Shown one piece after another: positions 7,790-16,615 of a stretch of DNA of 64,000 bases (position 1 is its first letter; every line of letters starts with the position of its first letter). Source of the DNA: Mycobacterium aquaticum (lineage in GTDB: Bacteria; Actinomycetota; Actinomycetes; Mycobacteriales; Mycobacteriaceae); contig NZ_MVHF01000006.1 of the NCBI RefSeq assembly GCF_002086485.1, positions 62,001 through 126,000 of the forward strand, written 5' to 3'. A model generated the notes under the pieces. The model was not told the origin of the DNA, searched no databases, and saw only the letters and a program-made list of their open reading frames with translations. Position numbers and translations under genes: made by a program.

Positions 7790-9267
7790 TGGACCAACAG
7801 CCGGCCCGCGCAGAGCACGGAGTTGATGAACTCCGGTCGTCCCGAAATGACCGCTGGTACCCCAGTTTCCATATCACGGCACCTGCGGGCTGGATCAATG
7901 ATCCGAACGGCCTCTCCTACTTCAAAGGCCGGTATCACGTGTACTTCCAGCATCATCCGTACACCAGCGATTGGGGGCTGATGCACTGGGGCCACGTCAG
8001 TAGTGCCGACATGGTCACATGGCGCCACGAGCCGATCGCCTTGGCCCCGAGCACCGAAGAGGATCGCGACGGCGTGTTCTCCGGATCAGCGGTGGTCTCC
8101 GGCGACGACGAGTTGCTGGTCTATTACACCGGACACCGCTGGCGCAACGGTGTCAACGAGGACGAGGGCAGCCTGCAGGTCCAGTGCATGGCTGTGAGCG
8201 ATGACGGCATCTCGTTCGACAAGCAGGGCGTTGTGATCGACTGCCCGGAAAACCTCCTGCACTTTCGCGATCCCAAGGTTTGGCGCATGCGTGATCGCGG
8301 ATACATGACCGTCGGTGCGTGCTCATCGGACAACCGAGGCGAGATCTGGCTCTACACATCGGAGAACATGCGGAATTGGGAATTCGACCGCGTGCTCTAT
8401 CGCGATCCAGATCCGCAAACCTTCATGGTGGAATGCCCGGACCTGTTCCCGCTCGGCGACAAATGGGTCCTCACCTTTTGTCCCATGGGCCCTGAACCCA
8501 GGCAGTACCTGGGCCGCAATACGCACAACGCAGGCTACATCGTCGGGAACTGGTCACCGGGTGAGGAGTTTCATCGGCTGACCGACTACCGGCCCATGGA
8601 CTGGGGCGCCAATTACTATGCACCGCAGAGCTTTCAAGCTCCAGACGGACGCCGGATAGCGCTGGCGTGGATGGGCTCGTTCGGAATCCCCCCGGCCTCC
8701 CAGATCACAGACGGATGGTCCGGGCAGCTGACGGTGCACCGGGAACTCACGCTGAGCGCCGACAACCGGCTGCTCGCGCAGCCGATCGATGAGCTCACCA
8801 AGCTGCGGCTGACCAGCCAAGACTTCGGTGCAGTGACATTGGGGCCCAACGAACTACGGGTGCTGGCCGAGAATATCGACGCCGCCGAGGTCGAGATGGA
8901 GGTCGATCTGACCGAGTCGACGGCCGAACGCGTCGGCCTGGCAGTCAACAAGACCCCGGACGGCCACGAAACCCTGGTCGGCTACGACGATCTCGCGCAG
9001 AGAGTGTTCGTCGACCGCCGCAACTCCGGTCACGGGGACCGGGGCTACCGCGCAGCACCCTGTCCAACCGGCCCGGTCAGACTGCGGGTGTTCATCGACC
9101 GCGGGTCGGTAGAGGTGTTCGTCAACGACGGTGCCGAGACCGTGTCGTCGTTGATCTTCGCCGCGGACGGCCCACGGTCGATCGAGTTGTACACAGAATC
9201 GGGGGTTGCGACGATCCGCCGACTCGTCGTGCATCGACTCGGAACAATCTGGGATGGCGCACGCTAG
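7789..9267 (+). CDS. Glycoside hydrolase family 32 (sucrose/fructan hydrolase)
   Basis: A 492-residue cytosolic GH32 enzyme that hydrolyses beta-fructofuranosides. The catalytic triad motifs are visible: WINDPNG with the nucleophile Asp near residue 38, FRDPKVW with the transition-state Asp, and ECPDLF with the acid/base Glu. After the five-bladed propeller, from about residue 330, comes the beta-sandwich domain typical of the family. There is no signal peptide, which agrees with a permease that imports the intact sugar. I place the start at the ATG that overlaps the permease stop (TGATG); a GTG one codon earlier is also possible. Whether the substrate is sucrose, sucrose-6-phosphate or levan oligomers cannot be told from sequence. 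The gene ends in a CTAG shared with the convergent recQ stop. Confidence 0.9.
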   Translation: MDQQPARAEHGVDELRSSRNDRWYPSFHITAPAGWINDPNGLSYFKGRYHVYFQHHPYTSDWGLMHWGHVSSADMVTWRHEPIALAPSTEEDRDGVFSGSAVVSGDDELLVYYTGHRWRNGVNEDEGSLQVQCMAVSDDGISFDKQGVVIDCPENLLHFRDPKVWRMRDRGYMTVGACSSDNRGEIWLYTSENMRNWEFDRVLYRDPDPQTFMVECPDLFPLGDKWVLTFCPMGPEPRQYLGRNTHNAGYIVGNWSPGEEFHRLTDYRPMDWGANYYAPQSFQAPDGRRIALAWMGSFGIPPASQITDGWSGQLTVHRELTLSADNRLLAQPIDELTKLRLTSQDFGAVTLGPNELRVLAENIDAAEVEMEVDLTESTAERVGLAVNKTPDGHETLVGYDDLAQRVFVDRRNSGHGDRGYRAAPCPTGPVRLRVFIDRGSVEVFVNDGAETVSSLIFAADGPRSIELYTESGVATIRRLVVHRLGTIWDGAR

Positions 9268-11342
9268 TTCGTGCTGGCCAGCACGAACGGCAACACCTCG
9301 GGCGCGCCGGCGTCGCGCAGCACGCGCGCGGCCATCGTGAGGGTCCACCCGGTGTCGGTCATGTCGTCGACCATGAGGATGGGACCGTCGGGGAACTGGA
9401 ATTGCGGCCACTCCCAGGACCCGTTCAGCGCCGCCACCCGGTAGGCCGAGTTCGCGGCGGTCACGGGCCGGCGGTCGGGCGCATAGCGCAGCGTGCCCAG
9501 ATCGGTCAGCCGGCCCAGCTGAGCCAGTCTCTGTGCGGTCGAGCGGATCAGCACAGGATGGCTCTCCGAATCCAGACCGATGACGGCGACGGGCCGGTTC
9601 TCCCAGTTCCAGGCCTTCAGCACCGCGACCGCCGCCTGCACCACCTCCTCGGGCACCTCCTGGTCCGGCTCGGCCAGCAGTTTTCGCAACCGCGCGCCCC
9701 AACCGAGATCGGTGAGGCGGCCGATGGCCCGCCCCGGCGCGGCGCCGTCGTTGATGCGGCCCGACAGGGCCACACCCAGGGACGCCAGGCCCGACGGCCA
9801 CTGCTTGCGGGGTGCCACGGCAACCCCAGGCCGCCGCAGCCGCTCCCGAGTGCTGGTCAGGGTGGCCTCGTCGACCGCGGCCTCGTAGCGGGAGCCGGTG
9901 CAGTTGTCGCAGCGGCCGCACCGCTGCCCCGGCTGGAGTTCGGGATCGTCGAGTTGCCCACGCAGAAACGCCATGCGGCAACCGTCGGTGTCGAGATAGT
10001 CGAGCATGGCCTGCTGCTCACGTTTCCGCGCCTCGTCCAGCGCGCGGTAGCGCTCCTCGTCGTAGCTCCACGGCTCTCCGGTGCAGATCCACCCGCCCTT
10101 GACCCGGCGCACCGCGCCGTCCACGTCGAGCACCTTGAGCACCATCTCCAGGCGTGATCGGTTGAGATCGACCAGAGTTTCCAGCGCGGGAGCCGACTGC
10201 GGACGCTCGGGATCGAGTGCACGAATCACATTGCGCACCATGGATTCCGACGGGAAGGCCACGGAGGCGAAGTACCGCCACACATCCTGGTCTTCGACGC
10301 CGGGCAGCAGGATCACTTCCGCGCTGGCCGTGGCACGGCCGGCCCGACCGACCTGCTGGTAGTACGCGATCGGTGACGACGGCGCCCCCAGGTGCACCAC
10401 GAAGCCGAGGTCGGGCTTGTCGAACCCCATACCGAGCGCCGATGTCGCGACAAGGGCTTTGACCTGGTTGTCCAGCAGGTCGGCCTCCAGCTGTTCCCGC
10501 TCGGCGGGGTCGGTGGACCCGGTGTAGGCCGCCACCTTGTGCCCCTGCTCGGACAGCAGGGCAGCCACGTCGTGGGCCTGGGCCACGGTCAGGGTGTAGA
10601 TGATGCCGGACCCCGGGAGCGAATCCACTTGTGCGGCAATCCACGCCGCCCGCTGTGCGGGATTGCCCGCCTTGACCACCGACAACCGCAGTGACTCGCG
10701 GTCCAGCCCGCCGCGCAGCACCAGCGTGTCACGACCGCCGACGCCGAGCTGGGCTGCCACATCATTGACTACCCTGTCGTTTGCGGTCGCGGTGGTGGCC
10801 AGCACCGGGATCTCGGCACCGAGTTCGGCGATCAGTGTGCGGATGCGTCGATAGTCGGGGCGGAAGTCATGCCCCCAGTCGGACACGCAGTGCGCCTCGT
10901 CAACCACCACCAGGCCGGCATCAGCCGCGAGCGCGGGCAAAACGTTGTCTCGAAAGTCGGGGTTGTTCAACCGTTCCGGGCTCACCAGAAGGACGTCGAG
11001 TTCACCTGCGGCGACCCGTTGATGGATCGCGTCCCATTCGGTGACATTGCCGGAGTTGATGGTCGCGGCGGCCACCCCGGCGCGCTCGGCGGCCGCGACC
11101 TGGTTGCGCATCAAGGCCAGCAGCGGCGACACGATCACCGTCGGACCGTGGCCGCTGCTGCGCAGCAGCTTGGCCGCGATGAAGTACACCGCCGACTTGC
11201 CCCACCCGGTGCGCTGCACGACCAGGGCCTGGCGGCGTTGCACCACGAGCGCCTCGATCGCGGTCCACTGGTCATCACGCAGCACAGCGGCAGGCCCGGC
11301 CAGTTGTTCGAGGATGGTCTGGGCCTGTTCGCGGGTTGTCAT
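9264..11342 (-). CDS. recQ: RecQ-type ATP-dependent DNA helicase with C-terminal phosphoribosyltransferase-like segment
   Basis: A 692-residue superfamily 2 helicase. Motif I GWGKS is at residues 46-50, the Walker B box DEAH near 139-142 is followed by the RecQ aromatic-rich loop (CVSDWGHDFRPDYRRI), and motif VI is QVGRAGR. A zinc site CRMAF...CGRCDNC lies near residue 460-490. Instead of an HRDC domain, the last 120 residues contain LMVDDMTDTGWTL, which matches the PRPP-binding loop of phosphoribosyltransferases. Such RecQ-PRT fusions occur in actinobacteria, but their purpose is unknown to me. I choose the ATG at 11342; a GTG at 11363 is possible. The stop overlaps the GH32 stop tail to tail in one CTAG. 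Confidence 0.88.
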   Translation of the reverse strand: MTTREQAQTILEQLAGPAAVLRDDQWTAIEALVVQRRQALVVQRTGWGKSAVYFIAAKLLRSSGHGPTVIVSPLLALMRNQVAAAERAGVAAATINSGNVTEWDAIHQRVAAGELDVLLVSPERLNNPDFRDNVLPALAADAGLVVVDEAHCVSDWGHDFRPDYRRIRTLIAELGAEIPVLATTATANDRVVNDVAAQLGVGGRDTLVLRGGLDRESLRLSVVKAGNPAQRAAWIAAQVDSLPGSGIIYTLTVAQAHDVAALLSEQGHKVAAYTGSTDPAEREQLEADLLDNQVKALVATSALGMGFDKPDLGFVVHLGAPSSPIAYYQQVGRAGRATASAEVILLPGVEDQDVWRYFASVAFPSESMVRNVIRALDPERPQSAPALETLVDLNRSRLEMVLKVLDVDGAVRRVKGGWICTGEPWSYDEERYRALDEARKREQQAMLDYLDTDGCRMAFLRGQLDDPELQPGQRCGRCDNCTGSRYEAAVDEATLTSTRERLRRPGVAVAPRKQWPSGLASLGVALSGRINDGAAPGRAIGRLTDLGWGARLRKLLAEPDQEVPEEVVQAAVAVLKAWNWENRPVAVIGLDSESHPVLIRSTAQRLAQLGRLTDLGTLRYAPDRRPVTAANSAYRVAALNGSWEWPQFQFPDGPILMVDDMTDTGWTLTMAARVLRDAGAPEVLPFVLASTN
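9267..9288. terminator. 22-bp perfect palindrome at the GH32/recQ convergent ends
   Basis: GTTCGTGCTGG is followed immediately by its exact reverse complement. The palindrome starts at the last base of the GH32 stop and lies within the last seven sense codons of recQ. In RNA it would fold into a hairpin of about nine pairs with a four-base loop. No U-run follows, as is common for mycobacterial terminators. It probably ends the sugar operon, and because it is symmetrical it could act on both transcripts. Confidence 0.5.
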
Positions 11343-11411
11343 GCCTCCATACTGCCGAGGCACCCTGACAGCTACTCATCGCGCATCGAGCCACCGGGAG
11401 CCGGGCGGCAA

Positions 11412-12404
11412 TCAGTGGTCGACCGATGCTCTCTGCACACCAGCCTGCGCAGCCTGCCAGCGCCGCGGCGGCTGACCGTGGTGGCGCTGAAACGCCGTGG
11501 CGAAGGCGTATACCGAGCCATAACCGATCTGAGCGGCGATCTCGTCCAGCGTCGCTTCCGATGTGAGCAGAAGGTCCCGAGCCAACGTCATCCGCCAGTC
11601 CGTCAGATATTTCATCGGCGAATCCCCGACCACCTGCTGGAACGTCCGGGCGAAGGTGGCCCGGGACATATGGCCCAGCTTCGCCAATTCTTCTACAGTC
11701 CAAGGTTTTTCGGGCTCAGCGTGGATCACCTCGAGGATCGGCGCCAGACGCGCGTCGGATGCGCCGCGAAACCACGCGGGTGGGGTCGTGCTGCGGCTCA
11801 ATCCTGCCCGCAACCCGAATACCACCAGAACGTCGAGCAGCCTGTCGAGCACCGTTTGACGTCCCGGATTCTCGTGCTGCAGTTCGCGCGACAGCAAGGC
11901 CACGACGGAGTGGATCGGATCGTCGATGTTCGCCGGCAGCGGCAACACCGACGGCAGCGCGTCGACCAGGCCGCGCCCGATATCTCCAGCGAAACGGTAA
12001 GCGCCGCAAAGAAAAACCGAGGCTCTATCGGACAGCGCCGCTTCGTCGGCGGGCTGCAGCGATCGGAATTCGTCCGGCAGCGCGCAGGGTGCGCCCGGCT
12101 CATGGGCGATGCAGTGATCGGGCCCACCGCGCACAAAGGCCAGATCTCCTGGCCGAAGCTCGACCGGATCACCGATCCCGTCAACCCATAACCAGGCGGT
12201 CCCCTGGACGACGGCATGAACGGCAAGCTGGATGGCACCCGGAAGCCGCAGCCCCCAGGGCGGGATCGCGGCGGACCGTGCGAACACACCCCCTATCGCG
12301 CGGGCACGCACCAGATGCTCTTGAAGAAGATCCACCGATTGAGCGTCTCGCACAAAGAAATGAGCGTCAAGACCATTGAGAAGCTCATTCAACGAGACGA
12401 ACAT
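11412..12404 (-). CDS. AraC-family transcriptional regulator with cupin_6 N-terminal domain
   Basis: A 330-residue regulator. The N-terminal half is the cupin-like domain of the AraC subgroup that begins with a 'L..LL..L....' helix and an arylsulfatase-type pattern (PWGLRLP, then LRPGDLAFVRGGPDH). Two helix-turn-helix motifs occupy the last 100 residues (WTVEELAKLGHMSRATFAR, then TLDEIAAQIGYGSVYAFATAFQRHHG). The frame is open further upstream, but I take the ATG at 12404, which begins at the conserved helix. That places its start directly opposite the start of the NmrA-like gene. It probably controls the divergent NmrA-SnoaL pair. The effector is unknown. Confidence 0.88.
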   Translation of the reverse strand: MFVSLNELLNGLDAHFFVRDAQSVDLLQEHLVRARAIGGVFARSAAIPPWGLRLPGAIQLAVHAVVQGTAWLWVDGIGDPVELRPGDLAFVRGGPDHCIAHEPGAPCALPDEFRSLQPADEAALSDRASVFLCGAYRFAGDIGRGLVDALPSVLPLPANIDDPIHSVVALLSRELQHENPGRQTVLDRLLDVLVVFGLRAGLSRSTTPPAWFRGASDARLAPILEVIHAEPEKPWTVEELAKLGHMSRATFARTFQQVVGDSPMKYLTDWRMTLARDLLLTSEATLDEIAAQIGYGSVYAFATAFQRHHGQPPRRWQAAQAGVQRASVDH

Positions 12405-13287
12405 GGATGCCATGGACGACAACGCAGACCGGCCCACACTGGTGCTCGGCGCGACCGGGAAAACCGGCTCACGGGTAGCCGCAAAGCTGACCCAGCAGGG
12501 CAGAGCTGTACGCACCGCCTCGCGCCACGGCAGCGACATCGCCTTCGACTGGGATGACACAACAACTTTCGCACCCGCACTTGCCGACGTCGGCGCCGTA
12601 TACCTGGTTGCGCCCGTCATGCGGATGGACTACGCCGGCATCGTGTCCGGCTTCCTCGACCAAGCCGAGCAAGCCGGCGTCGACCACGTCACCTATCTCA
12701 GCGCGTACGCGATGGAGCTGGCCCCTGCGGACCTTCCAGTTCGCGCCGTAGAACTCGACCTGCTGTCTCGATCGGCGCTGACCACCTCGATCATCAGGCC
12801 TGCGTGGTTCATGCAGAACTTCAGCGAGAGCTTCCTGATTCCCGTCGACGACACGATCGCCGTGCCGAACGGCCAGGGCACCGAGGCGTACGTCCACACT
12901 GACGACATCGCCTCAGTCGCGGCCGCGACGCTGTCCAACCCCTCCGCGCACGCCGGTGCCGCCTATGCCCCCACCGGACCAGAAGCACTGACGGTGTCAC
13001 AAGCAGCGCAACACATCTCGGCGGCTACTGGCCGCGCGATCACCTACCATCCGATCGCCCAGGACGGCTGGATCGACGCCATGATCGCCGCAGGCGTGCC
13101 CCGGGACTACACAACGATGTTGCGCCGGCTGACTTCAGCCATTGCCGACGGCAACGGCTCTCGCCCCAACGACGACGTCCTGAGCGTCACCGGGCGCCCA
13201 CCGATCAGCTTCGGCGAGTTCGCCGCAGAAGCCGCACAAACCTGGAAGCAATCCACCCTGACCACACAATCGAGGAGTGCACGATGA
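12403..13287 (+). CDS. NmrA-like NAD(P)-binding protein (atypical SDR)
   Basis: A 294-residue Rossmann-fold protein. The dinucleotide-binding loop GATGKTG lies near residues 19-25. Later parts (VYLVAPVM, SIIRPAWFMQNF, GTEAYVHTDDIASVAAATL) match the NmrA/HSCARG group that acts as NAD(P)H sensor or as a quinone or azo reductase. No Tyr-x-x-x-Lys pair is evident. ATG codons lie at 12403 and 12412; neither has a clear ribosome site. Both face the AraC start, so the two genes are head to head with essentially no spacer. It overlaps the SnoaL-like gene by four bases. The function is unknown; regulation by the AraC neighbour is inferred. Confidence 0.8.
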   Translation: MDAMDDNADRPTLVLGATGKTGSRVAAKLTQQGRAVRTASRHGSDIAFDWDDTTTFAPALADVGAVYLVAPVMRMDYAGIVSGFLDQAEQAGVDHVTYLSAYAMELAPADLPVRAVELDLLSRSALTTSIIRPAWFMQNFSESFLIPVDDTIAVPNGQGTEAYVHTDDIASVAAATLSNPSAHAGAAYAPTGPEALTVSQAAQHISAATGRAITYHPIAQDGWIDAMIAAGVPRDYTTMLRRLTSAIADGNGSRPNDDVLSVTGRPPISFGEFAAEAAQTWKQSTLTTQSRSAR

Positions 13288-13724
13288 AGACGTCCATCGA
13301 GAACCTCGACGATTTCACCGCGCTCGACCCGTTTTTTCGGATCATCGAGCAGGGGCTCGACGGGCTTGTGGAACCAGGCCATTTCTTCGACTTCATGGCA
13401 GATGACGTCGTCACCGAGTACGTGATCACGGTGCCGGGGTACCCGCCCCGGGTCGAAGGACGGCACGCGCTCGCGGAGCTCTACCGTCCCTACGGGACCG
13501 CGATGCAGCTCGACCGCTGTTTTGATCTGTCCGTGTACCACGATCCGCACCGGGGCGTCGCCATCCTGGAGTACGCGTCGGAAGGGCACACGGTCGACGG
13601 AAATCGGCCGTACGCCAACAGGTTCATCTCGGTGATCACGATCCGCAACCGAGAGGTCGTGCATTGGCGCGACTACCTCAACCCGGTCTCGGTGTTCAAT
13701 GCGCTGGGCTGGCCGGATCGCTGA
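13284..13724 (+). CDS. SnoaL-like (NTF2-fold) protein
   Basis: A 146-residue protein with the cone-shaped NTF2-fold pattern of SnoaL/PhzA-like proteins: helix, PFFRIIEQGLDGL, a DDVVTEYVI strand, the EGRHALAELY helix, and late strands ending VVHWRDYLNPVSVF. Members are cyclases, isomerases or non-catalytic binding proteins, so the activity cannot be assigned. The ATG overlaps the NmrA-like stop by four bases (ATGA), so the pair is translated together. A strong hairpin follows six bases after the stop. Confidence 0.8.
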   Translation: MKTSIENLDDFTALDPFFRIIEQGLDGLVEPGHFFDFMADDVVTEYVITVPGYPPRVEGRHALAELYRPYGTAMQLDRCFDLSVYHDPHRGVAILEYASEGHTVDGNRPYANRFISVITIRNREVVHWRDYLNPVSVFNALGWPDR

Positions 13725-13730
13725 AACAAG

Positions 13731-13776
13731 CTGGGCCTTCCGGTCGCGGAAGGCCCAGCGCGGCAACCCTTTTCTT
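13731..13776. terminator. Bidirectional intrinsic terminator between snoaL-like gene and hsaF
   Basis: A perfect 12-bp stem, CTGGGCCTTCCG with its complement, closes a GTCG loop at 13731-13758. A pyrimidine-rich run (CCCTTTTCTT) follows on the plus strand. It lies between the convergent ends of the SnoaL-like gene and hsaF and can serve both. Confidence 0.8.
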
Positions 13777-13780
13777 GTGG

Positions 13781-14836
13781 TCAGGCCTTGGTCTTTTCGG
13801 CTTCCTGTTCGCGTTTGATTTCCAGGGCGATGTCGATGAGCTGGTCTTCCTGGCCGCCGATCAGCTTGCGCTGCCCGGCCCGGTGCAGCAGCTGGTGCGC
13901 GGGCACCCCGTAGCGCTCGGACTGGCGGATGGCGTGCTTGAGGAAGCTGGAGTACACACCCGAGTAGCCCATGATCAGCGCATTGCGATCGAGCAGGCAT
14001 TCGGCCGGCATCGCCGGAGCGACAACCTCTTCGGCAGCATCGGCGATGTCGAAGAAGTCGATCCCGGTCTTCACCCCGATCTTGTCGAACACCCCGATGA
14101 GCGCCTCGACCGGTGCGTTACCCGCCCCTGCCCCGAACCGGCGGCACGACCCGTCGATCTGCTTGGCACCCGCACGCACGGCCTCGATGGAGTTGGCGAC
14201 ACCTAGGCCGAGGTTCTCATGACCGTGAAAGCCGACCTGCGCATCGGAGCCGAGTTCGGCGACCAACGCCGCCACCCGGTCGGCCACCCCATCCAAGACC
14301 AGCGCACCGGCCGAATCGACGACATACACACACTGGCATCCGGCGTCGGCCATGATGCGGGCCTGCGCGGCGAGCTTCTCCGGGCTGATGGTGTGGCTCA
14401 TCATCAGGAACCCCACGGTCTCCAGACCCAGCTCACGAGCCAGACCGAAGTGCTGGATCGACACGTCGGCCTCGGTGCAGTGCGTCGCGATCCGGCAGAT
14501 CGACCCGCCGTTGTTCTGGGCTTCCTTGATGTCTTCCTTGGTGCCGACACCCGGCAGCATCAGGAACGCGATCTTGGCTTCCTTGGCCGTCTCGGCGGCC
14601 AGCTTGATCAACTCCTGCTCCGGGGTCTTGGAGAACCCGTAGTTGAAGCTCGAACCGCCCAGCCCGTCGCCGTGGGTCACCTCGATCACCGGCACCCCCG
14701 CGGCGTCCAGCGCCGCGACGATGGCACCCACCTCGTCCTTGGTGAACTGATGACGCTTGTGATGGCTCCCGTCGCGCAACGACGTATCGGTCATCCGGAC
14801 GTCCCACACGGGGTTGAAGAAAATGTCAGCGGTCAT
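13781..14836 (-). CDS. hsaF: 4-hydroxy-2-oxohexanoate/oxovalerate aldolase HsaF
   Basis: A 351-residue class II pyruvate aldolase of the DmpG/BphI type. In cholesterol ring degradation it splits 4-hydroxy-2-oxohexanoate to pyruvate and propanal. The metal and substrate site is seen in [11 protein letters not shown] near residues 16-26 and in GFHGHEN (metal-binding His-x-His) near residue 200. The C-terminal part makes the contact with the aldehyde dehydrogenase partner. Its start overlaps the hsaG stop by four bases, in line with the HsaF-HsaG complex that channels the aldehyde. It is the last gene of the leftward hsaE-hsaG-hsaF operon and ends at the terminator at 13731-13776. The M. tuberculosis homologue is Rv3534c. 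Confidence 0.95.
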   Translation of the reverse strand: MTADIFFNPVWDVRMTDTSLRDGSHHKRHQFTKDEVGAIVAALDAAGVPVIEVTHGDGLGGSSFNYGFSKTPEQELIKLAAETAKEAKIAFLMLPGVGTKEDIKEAQNNGGSICRIATHCTEADVSIQHFGLARELGLETVGFLMMSHTISPEKLAAQARIMADAGCQCVYVVDSAGALVLDGVADRVAALVAELGSDAQVGFHGHENLGLGVANSIEAVRAGAKQIDGSCRRFGAGAGNAPVEALIGVFDKIGVKTGIDFFDIADAAEEVVAPAMPAECLLDRNALIMGYSGVYSSFLKHAIRQSERYGVPAHQLLHRAGQRKLIGGQEDQLIDIALEIKREQEAEKTKA

Positions 14837-15747
14837 CGGACTGCCTCCTCGACGCTGAGCGACTCTTTGGCGATCTCTTCGCCGACCTTGGTCGCCGCTG
14901 CGGTCATGATGTCCAGGTTTCCAGCGTAGGGCGGCAGGTAGTCGCCCGCACCCTCCACTTCCACGAAAATGGTGACGAGGTGGTTGCCCCCGTTGACCAC
15001 CGACGGCTCGTCGAACTGCGGCTCGTTGAGCAGCCGGTAGCCCGGCACGTAGGTCTGCACCTCGGCCACCACATCCTTGATCGACGCCGTGATCGCGGCA
15101 TGGTCAGCATCCTCGGGAATCGCGCAGAAGATGGTGTCGCGCATGATCATCGGCGGCTCGGCCGGGTTGAGGATGATGATCGCCTTACCCTTGCGGGCCC
15201 CACCGATATCGCGCACACCCGCACTGGTGGTCTTGGTGAACTCGTCGATGTTGGCCCGGGTGCCCGGCCCCGCCGAGGCCGACGACACCGACGCCACGAT
15301 CTCGGCGTAGGGCACCTCGACGACACGGGAAACCGCGTAGACCATCGGGATGGTGGCCTGGCCACCACAGGTCACCATGTTGACATTGGGTGCGTCCAAA
15401 TGTGCACGCAGATTCGCCGGCGGAATCACCCCGGGACCGACCGCGGCCGGGGTCAGGTCGATCGCGCGGATACCGGCCTCGGCGTAGCGCGGTGCGGCGT
15501 CGCGATGCACGTAGGCACTGGTGGCCTCGAACACCAGATCCGGCTTCTCGTCTTGGGCCAGCAGCCAATCCACGCCCTCGTGGCTGGTTTCCAAACCCAG
15601 CTTGCGTGCGCGGGCCAGGCCTTCGGACTGCGGATCGATGCCGATCATCCAGCGTGGCTCAAGCCATTCCGAACGCAGCAGTTTGTAGAGCAGATCGGTA
15701 CTGATGTTGCCGGATCCAACGATCGCGACGGATGCCTTGTTCGGCAT
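14833..15747 (-). CDS. hsaG: Acylating propanal/acetaldehyde dehydrogenase HsaG
   Basis: A 304-residue CoA-acylating aldehyde dehydrogenase of the DmpF/BphJ type, converting propanal to propionyl-CoA with NAD+. The NAD loop is [11 protein letters not shown] at residues 7-17, and the catalytic cysteine is C127 in NMVTCGGQ. Length and sequence agree with M. tuberculosis Rv3535c. It is the middle gene of the three-gene operon, nine bases after hsaE and overlapping hsaF by four. It is expected to be derepressed by loss of KstR binding at 16601-16614. Confidence 0.95.
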   Translation of the reverse strand: MPNKASVAIVGSGNISTDLLYKLLRSEWLEPRWMIGIDPQSEGLARARKLGLETSHEGVDWLLAQDEKPDLVFEATSAYVHRDAAPRYAEAGIRAIDLTPAAVGPGVIPPANLRAHLDAPNVNMVTCGGQATIPMVYAVSRVVEVPYAEIVASVSSASAGPGTRANIDEFTKTTSAGVRDIGGARKGKAIIILNPAEPPMIMRDTIFCAIPEDADHAAITASIKDVVAEVQTYVPGYRLLNEPQFDEPSVVNGGNHLVTIFVEVEGAGDYLPPYAGNLDIMTAAATKVGEEIAKESLSVEEAVR

Positions 15748-15756
15748 GTTCGCTCC

Positions 15757-16542
15757 TTATTCGAAACTCAGTCGTACTGAACCTAACCCGGCGAAGTCGG
15801 CGACGAAATCGCTGCCGGGAGGTGCATCTATCGCACGCGTGCACGAGCCCGGCAACACGATGTCACCGGCCTTCAGACGTACCCCGAAACCCTCCACCTT
15901 GCGGGCCAACCAGGCCACCGCGGTCACCGGATTGCCCAGCACCGCATCACTACGCCCCTCGGCGACCACCTCGCCGTGGTTGGTCAACACCGCATCGATA
16001 TTGCGGATGTCCACGTCTTTCGGCGACACCCGCGCCTCGCCGAGCACCCATCCCGCCGACGACGCGTTATCAGCGATGGTGTCGCACAACTTGATCTGCC
16101 AATTGGTGATCCGGGTGTCGATCAATTCGATGGCAGGCGCGAACGCCGCCGTCGCCGCCAGCACATCCTCCTCGGTGCAACCCGCCCCGGGCAGATCGTC
16201 GGCCAGGATGAACCCCACCTCCACCTCCACCCGCGGATAGAGGTACTTCGACGACTTCACCGGCACATCCTCGAAAACCTGCATCTCGTCGAGCAGATGC
16301 CCGTAGTCCGGCTCGTCGACGCCCATCATGTCCTGCATCGCCTTGCTGGACAGGCCGACCTTGTGGCCGATCACCTTGGCGCCCGCAGCCACCCGCGCCC
16401 GGATGTTGATCAGCTGGATCTCGTAGGCATCCACCACATCGATGTCGCCGTACCGATCAGTCAGCGGGGTGGTCGGAACCTGGCTGCGCTCGGCCTGAGC
16501 CAGGTCTGCGGCCAGCTGATCACGAACCTCGACGCTAAGCAT
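15757..16542 (-). CDS. hsaE: 2-hydroxyhexa-2,4-dienoate hydratase HsaE
   Basis: A 261-residue member of the hydratase/decarboxylase family (MhpD/BphH). It adds water to 2-hydroxyhexa-2,4-dienoate released from the sterol A/B rings, giving the substrate of HsaF. Diagnostic segments are GHKVGLSSKAMQDMMGV near residue 59-75, the metal-binding EVEVGFIL near 106-113, and the late part VAWLARK with the GDIVLPGSCTR strand. The start is the ATG at 16542, 73 bases from the divergent kstD start; the KstR site lies between them. The M. tuberculosis homologue is Rv3536c. Confidence 0.94.
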   Translation of the reverse strand: MLSVEVRDQLAADLAQAERSQVPTTPLTDRYGDIDVVDAYEIQLINIRARVAAGAKVIGHKVGLSSKAMQDMMGVDEPDYGHLLDEMQVFEDVPVKSSKYLYPRVEVEVGFILADDLPGAGCTEEDVLAATAAFAPAIELIDTRITNWQIKLCDTIADNASSAGWVLGEARVSPKDVDIRNIDAVLTNHGEVVAEGRSDAVLGNPVTAVAWLARKVEGFGVRLKAGDIVLPGSCTRAIDAPPGSDFVADFAGLGSVRLSFE

Positions 16543-16600
16543 TGTGATGAAGTCCCCTCACTTGTTTGACCGGGACAGTTGTTGGATTGCCGGCCAATTC

Positions 16601-16614
16601 TATAACGTGTTCTA
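16601..16614. promoter_or_regulatory. KstR operator at the hsaE/kstD divergent promoter
   Basis: TATAACGTGTTCTA differs from the perfect TAGAAC-N2-GTTCTA palindrome at one position. It ends two bases before the kstD ATG and lies 58 bases upstream of hsaE, so one KstR dimer can silence both directions. Its position at the start codon suggests a leaderless or nearly leaderless kstD transcript. Confidence 0.85.
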
Positions 16615-16615
16615 C

